NCBI GenBank assembly: GCA_900552585.1
Contig: USAB01000033.1
Span: 1 to 17,925 of the forward strand
Source of the DNA: an uncultured Coriobacteriaceae bacterium
GTDB lineage: Bacteria; Actinomycetota; Coriobacteriia; Coriobacteriales; Eggerthellaceae
DNA: 17,925 nt
Reading direction: 5' to 3'
The translations under genes and the position numbers were made by a program. A model generated the notes under the pieces. The model saw only the letters and a list, made by a program, of their open reading frames with translations, did not search any database and was not told where the DNA came from. Below are positions 7,507 to 14,551 of the stretch, in pieces. Each line of letters opens with the position of its first letter. Positions within the stretch are counted from its first letter, which is position 1.

Positions 7507-7531
7507 AAAACGGCCTTCGGGCCGTTTTTTT
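7507..7531 (+). terminator. Rho-independent terminator of greA
   Basis: The stem AAAACGGCC / GGCCGTTTT has a TTCG tetraloop and a run of seven T residues (7525-7531). It starts two bases after the greA stop. Confidence 0.95.
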
Positions 7532-7542
7532 AGTTTTACCCC

Positions 7543-7554
7543 GCCGCGCGCGGC
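7543..7554. repeat. Perfect 12-bp GC palindrome before lysS
   Basis: GCCGCGCGCGGC is perfectly self-complementary and lies 9 bases before the lysS ribosome binding site (AAGGAG, 7564-7569), within the 43 bases between the greA terminator and the lysS start. It could be a cis element or simply a GC-rich chance sequence. Confidence 0.35.
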
Positions 7555-7574
7555 ACGAGCGAAAAGGAGCAAAG

Positions 7575-9944
7575 GTGGCAGAGAACGCCGACAATACCCC
7601 GCAGGAAGTAGAAGACGATCCCATCGAAGTTCGCAAGGCGAAGCGCGCGGCGCTCATCGCGGCGGGCAAGAACCCGTACGGCCATGCGTTCAAGACCTCC
7701 GACCACGCCTCCGATCTGGTCGAGCGCTATGCCGACCTCGAGGCGGGCGCGAACACGGAGGATCGCGTGACCCTTGCCGGCCGTCTGATGTCGAAGCGCG
7801 ACCAGGGCAAGATCATCTTCGGCGAGCTGCGCGACACGGATGCCGACATCCAGCTGTTCTGCCGCATCAACAACCTGGGCGACGAGGCGTTCGCGGAGAT
7901 GAAGGACCTGGACCTGGGCGACTGGATCGGCGTGTCCGGCACCATGATGCGCACGCGCCGCGGCGAGCTGTCCGTTGCCGTGGACCGCTACGAACTGCTG
8001 AGCAAATCGCTCCGCCCGCTTCCCGAGAAGTTCCACGGGCTGTCCGATAAGGAGCTGCGCTACCGCCAGCGCTATGTGGACCTGATCATGAACCCCGACG
8101 TGCGCGAGACGTTCCGTCGCCGCTCGCAGATCATCTCGCTCATCCGCCGCTACATGGAGGACCTGGGCTACATGGAAGTCGAGACGCCTATGATGCATGG
8201 CATCCTGGGCGGCGCGAACGCGAAGCCTTTCGTGACGCATTTCAACGCGCTCGATCGCGACTTCTACCTGCGCATTGCTACGGAGCTGCCGCTGAAGCGC
8301 CTGCTGGTGGGCGGGTTGGACCGCGTCTTCGAGATCGGCCGCCAGTTCCGCAACGAGGGCATGGACTTGACGCACAACCCCGAGTTCACGTCCATGGAGG
8401 CATACTGTGCGTTCAGCGACCTGCAGGGCATGAAGGACCTGACGGAGGGTCTGTTCAAGCGCATCGCCCGCGAGGTGTGCGGCTGTGCCGAAGGCCATGA
8501 GGCCATCCAGTACCAGGGCCAAGAGATCGACCTGTCCGGCACGTGGCGCTCCGCTACTGTTGCCGAGATCGCCTCCGAGGTCTGCGGCGAGCCGCTGACC
8601 ATCGACACGCCCGTCGAGCACCTGCGCGACGTTTGCCAGCAGCACGGCATCGACTGGCAGGAAAGCTGGGGTGCCGGCAAGCTGCTGTTCGAGCTGTACG
8701 ACGAGCTGGGCGAAGAGACTCTGACGAACCCCACGTTCGTATGCGATTACCCGGAGGAGGTCTCGCCGCTGGCGAAGCGCAAGAGCGACGATCCGCGCTT
8801 GACGGACCGCTTCGAGCTTGTCATCGCCGGCCACGAATACGCGAACGCGTTCTCCGAGCTGAACGACCCGGTCGACCAGGCCGGCCGCTTCTCCGAGCAG
8901 GTGGCTGCGAAGGGCTTCGGCGACGATGAAGCCATGGGCTACGATTACGACTACGTGCGCGCGCTGGAGTACGGCATGCCTCCCGCGGGCGGCATCGGCT
9001 ACGGCATCGACCGCATGATCATGCTGTTCTGCGATGCGGCGTCCATTCGCGACGTGCTGCTGTTCCCGCAGATGAAGCCCGAGGTCATCACGAAAGAGGA
9101 CATTGCACGCCAGGTTTCCGGCGTGGCCACGGACAACGCTGCCGCCTCGTTGGATGCCATTGCGGCGGATTCCGAGGCCGGCGCCTCGGCCGAGATGGCG
9201 AAGGAGGTTGCGGAGTCCGCGGTCGAGAAGGCCGCCGATGTACTTGAGGAGGCCGATGAGGTTGCCGAAGCGGCCGAAGCCGCGCTGGAGAACGTGGCTG
9301 CGGGCGTTCCCGCTCCCGCCGCAGGCGAGAAGCTGGACTCCGGTCTGACGCGCGACCAGGCGTTCGAGCTGCTGAAGAAGTACAACCAGGACGACTTCCA
9401 CATCCGCCACGGTGAGACGCTGGAAGGCCTGATGCGCTATTACGCCGAGAAATACGATCCCCAGAACGTGGAGTTCTGGGGCCAGGTGGGCCTGCTGCAC
9501 GACCTGGATTGGGAGAAGTGGCAGGATGCCGTGCAGCACACCGTGAAGACGGCGGAGCTGCTGCAGGAAGCCGGCGCGAACCCGGTGCTGGCCCGCGAGA
9601 TTCAGACGCACAACTCCGACCTAAACGGCGACCTGCCGAAGCCGGAGCTGAAGATGGAGAAGGTGCTGTATGCCTGCGACGAGCTTTCGGGCCTTATCCA
9701 AGCCGCCGTGCTCATGCGCCCCAGCAAGTCTGTCATGGACTTCACGGTGAAGTCGCTCAAGAAGAAGTTCAAGGACAAGCACTTCGCCGCCGGCTGCAAC
9801 CGCGACGTCATCCGTCACGGTGCGGAGCTGAATGACATGGAGCTGGCAGATCTGTTTGCCTCCGTGATCCAAGCCATGCAGGCCATCGCGCCGGACCGCG
9901 ATACGTTCGGCAAGCAGGACGCCGAACAGACGGAACAGGCCTAA
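7575..9944 (+). CDS. lysS: Lysyl-tRNA synthetase fused to an HD-domain hydrolase
   Basis: One frame of 789 residues starts at GTG 7575 with AAGGAG five bases upstream; ordinary bacterial LysRS is about 500. Residues about 1-500 are a complete class II LysRS charging tRNA-Lys. They comprise the OB-fold anticodon domain (VTLAGRLMSKRDQGKI), motif 1 near YMEDLGYMEVETPMM, motif 2 Q257-FRNEG and motif 3 GGIGYGIDRM with R480. Residues about 505-585 are an Ala/Glu-rich linker, likely helical or disordered. Residues about 590-785 form an HD phosphohydrolase domain with every expected metal ligand: H612 (RHGETLEGLMR), H642-D643 (GLLHDLDWE), H655, H679 (QTHNS) and D702 (ACDEL). The family tail RPSK..KKKFKDKHFAAGCNR follows. 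No stop or frameshift lies between the parts. The hydrolase substrate is unknown. Read-through from greA or an internal promoter must drive it. Confidence 0.95.
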   Translation: MAENADNTPQEVEDDPIEVRKAKRAALIAAGKNPYGHAFKTSDHASDLVERYADLEAGANTEDRVTLAGRLMSKRDQGKIIFGELRDTDADIQLFCRINNLGDEAFAEMKDLDLGDWIGVSGTMMRTRRGELSVAVDRYELLSKSLRPLPEKFHGLSDKELRYRQRYVDLIMNPDVRETFRRRSQIISLIRRYMEDLGYMEVETPMMHGILGGANAKPFVTHFNALDRDFYLRIATELPLKRLLVGGLDRVFEIGRQFRNEGMDLTHNPEFTSMEAYCAFSDLQGMKDLTEGLFKRIAREVCGCAEGHEAIQYQGQEIDLSGTWRSATVAEIASEVCGEPLTIDTPVEHLRDVCQQHGIDWQESWGAGKLLFELYDELGEETLTNPTFVCDYPEEVSPLAKRKSDDPRLTDRFELVIAGHEYANAFSELNDPVDQAGRFSEQVAAKGFGDDEAMGYDYDYVRALEYGMPPAGGIGYGIDRMIMLFCDAASIRDVLLFPQMKPEVITKEDIARQVSGVATDNAAASLDAIAADSEAGASAEMAKEVAESAVEKAADVLEEADEVAEAAEAALENVAAGVPAPAAGEKLDSGLTRDQAFELLKKYNQDDFHIRHGETLEGLMRYYAEKYDPQNVEFWGQVGLLHDLDWEKWQDAVQHTVKTAELLQEAGANPVLAREIQTHNSDLNGDLPKPELKMEKVLYACDELSGLIQAAVLMRPSKSVMDFTVKSLKKKFKDKHFAAGCNRDVIRHGAELNDMELADLFASVIQAMQAIAPDRDTFGKQDAEQTEQA

Positions 9945-10047
9945 CGGCCGCTCGAATGCAAGGGCGCGCTCGGATAGCCGTCGCGACGCATTCCGTACAC
10001 AACGAAGCCATCCTCCCTTGTCCGGCGGCAAGAGAGGCACCCAATAC

Positions 10048-10082
10048 GCAGGGCGCTGCCATTTCGGCGGCGCCCTGCTTTT
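10048..10082 (+). terminator. Rho-independent terminator of lysS
   Basis: A 13-bp stem GCAGGGCGCTGCC (10048-10060) / GGCGGCGCCCTGC (10066-10078) has one wobble pair, a five-base loop and a TTTT tail. Confidence 0.85.
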
Positions 10083-10150
10083 CGCTATGCGGCGGCTCGG
10101 CGTGTGTCGTATGTTTCCGCTTCGGCGCAGATGGAAGCGTCCGTTAAATT

Positions 10151-10196
10151 TGTTAAGTGTCTTAAAAACAGGAAACTTAACAGCAACGCACTTAAA
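10151..10196. repeat. Cluster of ACTTAA/TTAAGT boxes upstream of clpC
   Basis: TGTTAAGT (10151-10158) and ACTTAACA (10175-10182) form a perfect 8-bp inverted repeat with a 16-base spacer. A further ACTTAAA follows at 10190-10196, 15 bases after the second copy. The patch is markedly AT-rich compared with its surroundings, as expected of an operator or UP-like element. It does not match the CtsR heptad (GGTCAAA) or a CGC-type ClgR site. Confidence 0.45.
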
Positions 10197-10234
10197 TCTG
10201 TGGGAATTGTGGGAAAAGCGGAGATAATCGGCAA

Positions 10235-10256
10235 TTCGAGTATAGTGAAACTCGAA
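10235..10256. promoter_or_regulatory. clpC promoter -10 overlapped by a HAIR-like inverted repeat
   Basis: TTCGAGT (10235-10241) and ACTCGAA (10250-10256) are perfect 7-bp inverted arms with an 8-base spacer. The spacer contains most of a -10-like TATAGT (10241-10246). No good -35 is seen 16-18 bases upstream. The arms match the HspR HAIR half-site (CTTGAGT-N7-ACTCAAG) at 5 of 7 positions each, but with one extra spacer base. A repressor bound here would block RNA polymerase. Confidence 0.5.
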
Positions 10257-10345
10257 AAAGTAGAGGTAGCCGGTCCTGCTCGGACTGTTGCGGGTGCAAA
10301 CCTGCAAATTCGCGGCGCGGGCCGGCCCAAGGCAAAGGAACGCCT

Positions 10346-12913
10346 ATGGCATTTGACAAATTCACCGACAAGGCCCGCAAGGTCCTGGTGCTGGCGCAGG
10401 ACGAGGCCCGCGCGCTCCATCAGCCCTATGTGGGAACCGAGCACTTGCTGCTTGCCTTGATCAAGGAGAAGGACGGATTGGCCGCCCAGGCGTTGGAGCA
10501 GCTGAACGTGAAGTACGAGGATGTCGTCGAGAACGTGCGCCAGGTGGTGACTATCGACGAGGATGCCGACGTGTCCGGCCATCTGAGCTTCACGCCGCGC
10601 GTGAAGCGCGTGCTTGAGAACGCGCTGCGCGAAGCCATGCAGATGGGCCAGAGCTTCATCAACACGGAGCACCTGCTGCTGGGCATCGTCCGCGAAAACG
10701 GCGGCACGGCAATGGACGTGCTGGCTCGCATGGGAATCACGGGCGACATGATCCGCGCCGAGATGAACGACCTGGTGGGGCAGAACTCCGTGTTCGCCGG
10801 GAACAACGCATTCGAAACGGGACAGGGTGCTTCGGACAGCGCGCTGAACGAGTTCGGCACGGACTTGACCGCGAAGGCGAAGGCCGGCAAGCTGGATCCC
10901 GTCATCGGGCGCGCCGGCGAAATCGAGCGCATCATGCAGATCCTGTGCCGCCGCCAGAAGAACAACCCGCTTATCCTGGGCGAGCCCGGCGTGGGCAAGA
11001 CGGCCATCGTGGAAGGTCTGGCGCAGCTCATCGTTGCGAAGAAGGTTCCGGACATCTTGCGCGGCGTGCGCATCGTGTCGCTGGACGTGTCCTCCATCGT
11101 CGCCGGCTCGAAGTACCGCGGCGAATTCGAGGACCGCTTGAAGAAGTGCATTAAGGAGGTGCAGGAGGCGGGCAACGTCATCCTGTTCATCGACGAGATC
11201 CACACGCTGGTGGGCGCCGGTTCCGCCGAGGGCTCCATCGATGCCTCCGCCATTCTGAAGGCACCGCTGGCCCGCGGCGAGCTGCAGGTCATCGGCGCCA
11301 CGACGCTGGACGAATACCGCAAGCATCTGGAGAAAGACGCTGCACTGGAGCGACGCTTCCAGCCGCTCACGGTGGGCGAGCCGAGCGAAGAGCAGGCCGA
11401 GCGCATCTTGGAGGGTCTGCGCGGCCGTTACGAGGAGCACCACAAGGTGCACTTCACAGATGACGCGCTGCAGACGGCCGTCCAGCTGGCGGACCGCTAC
11501 ATCCAGGACCGCTACCTGCCGGACAAGGCCATCGACGTCATTGACGAGGCGGGCGCGCGCATGCGCATCCGCAACATGACGCGTCCCTCCGAACTGCAGG
11601 ACCTGGACGAGCAACTGCGCAAGGTGCAGAACGACAAGAACGACGCCATTGCTCAACAGGACTTCGAGCGCGCGGCGAAGCTGCGCGACGACGAAGCGAA
11701 GCTGCGCGAGCAGATGGAGACGGCCGAGAAGGACTGGGAGGAGAAGACGCAGAAGACCGTCCACGACGTGACGGCCGAGGATATCGCGGACGTGGTGTCC
11801 ATGACCACCGGCGTCCCCGTTTCCAGCTTGACGGAGGCCGAGACGGACAAGCTGCTGCGCATGGAGGACGTACTGCACGAGCGCGTCATCGGCCAGAACG
11901 AGGCCGTGACCGCCGTGGCGAAAGCCATCCGCCGTTCGCGCGCCGGCCTGAAGGACCCGAAGCGCCCTGCTGGTTCGTTCATCTTCTTGGGACCGTCCGG
12001 CGTCGGCAAGACGGAGCTCTCGAAAGCGCTGGCGGAATTCCTGTTCAACACGGAGGACGCGCTTATCTCGTTTGACATGTCCGAGTACATGGAGAAGCAC
12101 ACGGTCTCCCGTCTCGTGGGTGCCCCTCCGGGATACGTGGGCTACGACGAGGGCGGCGAGCTGACGAAGGCCGTTCGCCAGCGTCCGTATTCCGTCGTGC
12201 TGTTCGATGAGATCGAGAAGGCGCATCCGGATGTGTTCAACATCCTGCTGCAGATCCTGGAAGAGGGTCATCTGACGGATGGCCAGGGCCGCACGGTTGA
12301 CTTCCGCAACACGATCATCATCATGACGTCGAACGTGGGCGCGCGCGAGATTGCTCAGGAGACGCACATCGGCTTCAGCACGGAGTCGAAGGGCCTGTCC
12401 GATGAGGAGATTCGCACGTCCGTTATGGGCGAGCTGAAGAAGCTGTTCCGCCCCGAATTCCTGAACCGCGTCGACGAGATCATCGTGTTCAAGTCGCTCA
12501 CAGAGAAGGAGCTCATCCAGATTGTGAAGCTGCTGGTAGACGATCTGCGCCAGCGCCTCATCCAGCAGAACATGACCATCAACCTGACGGATGCGGCGTA
12601 CCGTCACGTCATGAAAGAGGGAACGGACACCACATTCGGCGCCCGCCCGCTGCGCCGCGCCATCCAGCGCCTGCTGGAGGACCGCATTGCCGACCAGATT
12701 CTGGAAGGCAAGTGGCATTCCGGCTCCGTCATCGACGTGGATTATGTCGATGGCAAGATGCAGTTTACGCCGGGCAGCGGGTCCATCCCCGCGCCGCGGA
12801 AACGTGATAGCATAGCCACAGAAGCAGAGTTGCTGCTCAGCGGCTACGACCTGGACAACACGGGCCGTGCTTTGGGTAGCGGCAATTCGGCCGAAGGCGG
12901 TGCTGCCGACTAG
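10346..12913 (+). CDS. clpC: ATP-dependent Clp protease ATPase subunit ClpC
   Basis: This Hsp100 unfoldase feeds substrates to ClpP for regulated proteolysis and protein quality control. It is 855 residues, normal for ClpC. Two Clp N-repeats lie at about 1-145. AAA module 1 has Walker A GEPGVGKT (K218) and Walker B FIDEIH (D283, E284). A middle domain of about 410-470 carries the UVR-like segment AIAQQDFERAAKLRDDEAKL, which marks ClpC rather than ClpB. AAA module 2 has Walker A GPSGVGKT (K555) and Walker B LFDEIEKAHPDV (D621, E622), and a C-terminal D2-small domain follows. AAAGGAA lies five bases before the ATG. Unlike in Firmicutes, ctsR, mcsA and mcsB are absent beside it, so control must come from another regulator. 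Confidence 0.98.
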   Translation: MAFDKFTDKARKVLVLAQDEARALHQPYVGTEHLLLALIKEKDGLAAQALEQLNVKYEDVVENVRQVVTIDEDADVSGHLSFTPRVKRVLENALREAMQMGQSFINTEHLLLGIVRENGGTAMDVLARMGITGDMIRAEMNDLVGQNSVFAGNNAFETGQGASDSALNEFGTDLTAKAKAGKLDPVIGRAGEIERIMQILCRRQKNNPLILGEPGVGKTAIVEGLAQLIVAKKVPDILRGVRIVSLDVSSIVAGSKYRGEFEDRLKKCIKEVQEAGNVILFIDEIHTLVGAGSAEGSIDASAILKAPLARGELQVIGATTLDEYRKHLEKDAALERRFQPLTVGEPSEEQAERILEGLRGRYEEHHKVHFTDDALQTAVQLADRYIQDRYLPDKAIDVIDEAGARMRIRNMTRPSELQDLDEQLRKVQNDKNDAIAQQDFERAAKLRDDEAKLREQMETAEKDWEEKTQKTVHDVTAEDIADVVSMTTGVPVSSLTEAETDKLLRMEDVLHERVIGQNEAVTAVAKAIRRSRAGLKDPKRPAGSFIFLGPSGVGKTELSKALAEFLFNTEDALISFDMSEYMEKHTVSRLVGAPPGYVGYDEGGELTKAVRQRPYSVVLFDEIEKAHPDVFNILLQILEEGHLTDGQGRTVDFRNTIIIMTSNVGAREIAQETHIGFSTESKGLSDEEIRTSVMGELKKLFRPEFLNRVDEIIVFKSLTEKELIQIVKLLVDDLRQRLIQQNMTINLTDAAYRHVMKEGTDTTFGARPLRRAIQRLLEDRIADQILEGKWHSGSVIDVDYVDGKMQFTPGSGSIPAPRKRDSIATEAELLLSGYDLDNTGRALGSGNSAEGGAAD

Positions 12914-12990
12914 GCGCTGGGCGCATTCCGGCGCGCGCAGCTGCACTGCCGGATGCCGGCCGGAAACCCTTCCGGCGAATGGGACTTGCA

Positions 12991-13030
12991 AGCCGTCTCG
13001 GTGCTTCTGCCGAGACGGCTTTTCTGTTTT
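12991..13030 (+). terminator. Rho-independent terminator of clpC
   Basis: A perfect 11-bp stem AGCCGTCTCGG (12991-13001) / CCGAGACGGCT (13010-13020) has an 8-base loop and tail TTTCTGTTTT. It ends only 13 bases before the ispD ATG. A smaller hairpin without a T-tract (GCCGGAA/TTCCGGC, 12959-12976) precedes it. Confidence 0.9.
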
Positions 13031-13043
13031 GAAAGGGGCCAAG

Positions 13044-13964
13044 ATGAGCGAGCTTGAGAATGCGCCTTCAGGGCTGAACGACGCCGCCGACCCGATTGCG
13101 GTGCCCTCCGTGCTGGACCAGCCGCGGCTGACCGAGGTCAACATCGATTTCAAGACCATGTTGGAGCAGAGCGATGGCCTGACGGGCAAGGTGGACAAGA
13201 AGCCGAAGACCGCCGCCATCATCCTTGCGGGCGGGCAGGGCGAACGCTTCGGCCGCACCGGCGGCAAGCAGCTGGTGGAGATTGCCGGCAAGCCCATCCT
13301 CACGTGGTCCGCCGAGGCGTTCGACGCCGTGGGCGACGTCGGGCTCATCGTCATCGTCTGCCCCGAGGACCGCAAAGAGGAGTACCTGCGCGTGGCCATC
13401 GACCCGTACCCGTTTGTGACGCCCATCGTGGTGGCGCCGGCGGGCACCATCCGCCAGGAATCTGCGTTCTCCGGCCTGGAGTACGTGCCGGAAGAGTACG
13501 AATACGTGGTGTTGCACGACGGAGCGCGCCCCATGATCGGCCCCGACCTTATCACCCACGCTATCAGCGTCGTGAAGGGCAACCTGGATGCGGACGGCGC
13601 GGTGGTGGCATACCGCTCCATCGACACGTTGAAAGTGGTCGAGGACGGCGTCATCGTGGGCACGCCGGACCGCTCCGTGTTCTGGAACGCCCAGACGCCG
13701 CAGGTCTTCCGTGCCGGCATCTATCGCCGCGCGCACGCCTCCGCGCTAGCCGACGGATTCGTGGGAACGGACGACTCGTCGCTCATCGAGCGCCTGGGCG
13801 GTCGCGTACTGGTGGTCGAAGGGTCCCGCAACAACATCAAGCTCACTGTGCCGGAAGATTACCTGATGCTGGCACCCGCCATCCGCGAGGTCCTGCGCTC
13901 CCGCTACGGGGACGATCCGCTGAGCGACTTCGACGGCGACGCGGATACGGGCAAGGAGGAATAG
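13044..13964 (+). CDS. ispD: 2-C-methyl-D-erythritol 4-phosphate cytidylyltransferase
   Basis: IspD couples MEP to CTP, the third step of the non-mevalonate isoprenoid pathway. The protein has 306 residues; the usual length is about 230. The catalytic domain starts near residue 55: AAIILAGGQGERFG with R68 and K75 (GGKQL) for the CTP phosphates, HDGARP (158-163), RSIDTLK, QTPQVF and the end block GTDDSSLIERLGG...NNIKLTVPEDY. The first 53 residues are an extra, acidic, probably disordered extension. The ATG at 13044 has AAAGGGG well spaced, so the extension seems genuine. A short acidic tail (DFDGDADTGKEE) ends the protein. The stop lies two bases before ispF, whose ribosome binding site is inside the ispD end, so the two are co-translated. 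Confidence 0.95.
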   Translation: MSELENAPSGLNDAADPIAVPSVLDQPRLTEVNIDFKTMLEQSDGLTGKVDKKPKTAAIILAGGQGERFGRTGGKQLVEIAGKPILTWSAEAFDAVGDVGLIVIVCPEDRKEEYLRVAIDPYPFVTPIVVAPAGTIRQESAFSGLEYVPEEYEYVVLHDGARPMIGPDLITHAISVVKGNLDADGAVVAYRSIDTLKVVEDGVIVGTPDRSVFWNAQTPQVFRAGIYRRAHASALADGFVGTDDSSLIERLGGRVLVVEGSRNNIKLTVPEDYLMLAPAIREVLRSRYGDDPLSDFDGDADTGKEE

Positions 13965-13966
13965 CC

Positions 13967-14479
13967 ATGGCAGAGAACGGGGCGAATTTCAGCGCGGCCG
14001 ACCTGCGCATCGGCATGGGGTTGGACGTGCACGAGCTGGTGGGCGGCCGGAAGCTCATCATCGGGGGAGTGGACATCCCATACTTCCGCGGTCTTGCCGG
14101 CCATTCCGACGCCGATGTGCTGGCGCATGCCGTTGCCGACGCCGTGCTGGGCGCGGCGCGCCTGGGCGACATCGGGCACTTCTTCCCCGACAACGACCCC
14201 GCCTATTCCGGCGCGGACTCCCTCCAGCTTCTGGCGAAGGTCGGGGAATTCGTGAGCGAAGCCGGTTACGAGGTGCTGGACATCGATTCCGTCGTGGCCG
14301 CCCAGCAGCCGAAGCTGTCGCCGTATCGCGACAAGATGCGCGCGAACCTGGCCGGCGCTCTGGGCATCTCAGCCGACAACGTGGGCGTGAAGGCCACGAC
14401 CACGGAGCATCTCGGCCTAGAGGGCCGCGAAGAGGGAATCTCCGCCCGCGCCGTGGCGCTGCTGCGCCGCGTGCATTGA
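13967..14479 (+). CDS. ispF: 2-C-methyl-D-erythritol 2,4-cyclodiphosphate synthase
   Basis: IspF forms MEcPP, the fifth step of the MEP pathway, as a trimer with a zinc site between subunits. It has 170 residues, about 12 more than typical at the N-terminus. Zinc ligands D20, H22 (GLDVHEL) and H54 (GHSDADVLAHA) are intact. Further motifs are GDIGHFFPDNDP (usually PDTDP, here Asn), YRDKMRANLA, and the end block VGVKATTTEHLGLEGREEGISARAVALL. AAGGAGGA at 13953-13960 lies six bases before the ATG. It forms an operon with ispD. Confidence 0.97.
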   Translation: MAENGANFSAADLRIGMGLDVHELVGGRKLIIGGVDIPYFRGLAGHSDADVLAHAVADAVLGAARLGDIGHFFPDNDPAYSGADSLQLLAKVGEFVSEAGYEVLDIDSVVAAQQPKLSPYRDKMRANLAGALGISADNVGVKATTTEHLGLEGREEGISARAVALLRRVH

Positions 14480-14551
14480 TGCCCGCCTGTATTGCCATCT
14501 TGAACGGCTGCCCTGCAGCCGCCGTTACCCGCCTATGCGAAAGGTCCAACT

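Larger units (their letters stand above)
9945..10345. other. 401-base gene-free control region between lysS and clpC
   Basis: No credible gene lies here. Short frames in it have unlikely composition and run into clpC out of frame. In order it holds about 100 bases with nothing recognisable (one weak GAATGC/GCATTC pairing at 9954-9993), the lysS terminator, an AT-rich patch with ACTTAA-type boxes, and an inverted repeat over a -10 box. A leader of about 90 bases and the clpC ribosome binding site AAAGGAA (10334-10340) complete it. Confidence 0.7.

Noticed and set aside
9120..9345. Linker of lysS as a possible assembly join or frameshift between two genes
   Set aside because: The frame is continuous, codon use is the same as on either side, and there is no start with a ribosome binding site before the HD part, so a real fusion is the simpler reading.
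7536..9611. 691-residue minus-strand frame opposite lysS
   Set aside because: Antisense shadow; rich in His, Val, Arg and Gln from complementing GC-rich codons, with no family signature.
9945..10047. Small structured RNA after lysS
   Set aside because: Only weak short pairings; no match to tmRNA, SRP RNA or 6S RNA features that I recognise.
10104..10460. 118-residue frame upstream of and overlapping clpC
   Set aside because: Overlaps the certain clpC start out of frame, crosses the promoter and operator region, and has no family-like sequence or suitable ribosome binding site.
10085..13720. 1211-residue minus-strand frame opposite clpC and ispD
   Set aside because: Mirror of strong codon bias on the plus strand; low-complexity composition and no domain despite its length.
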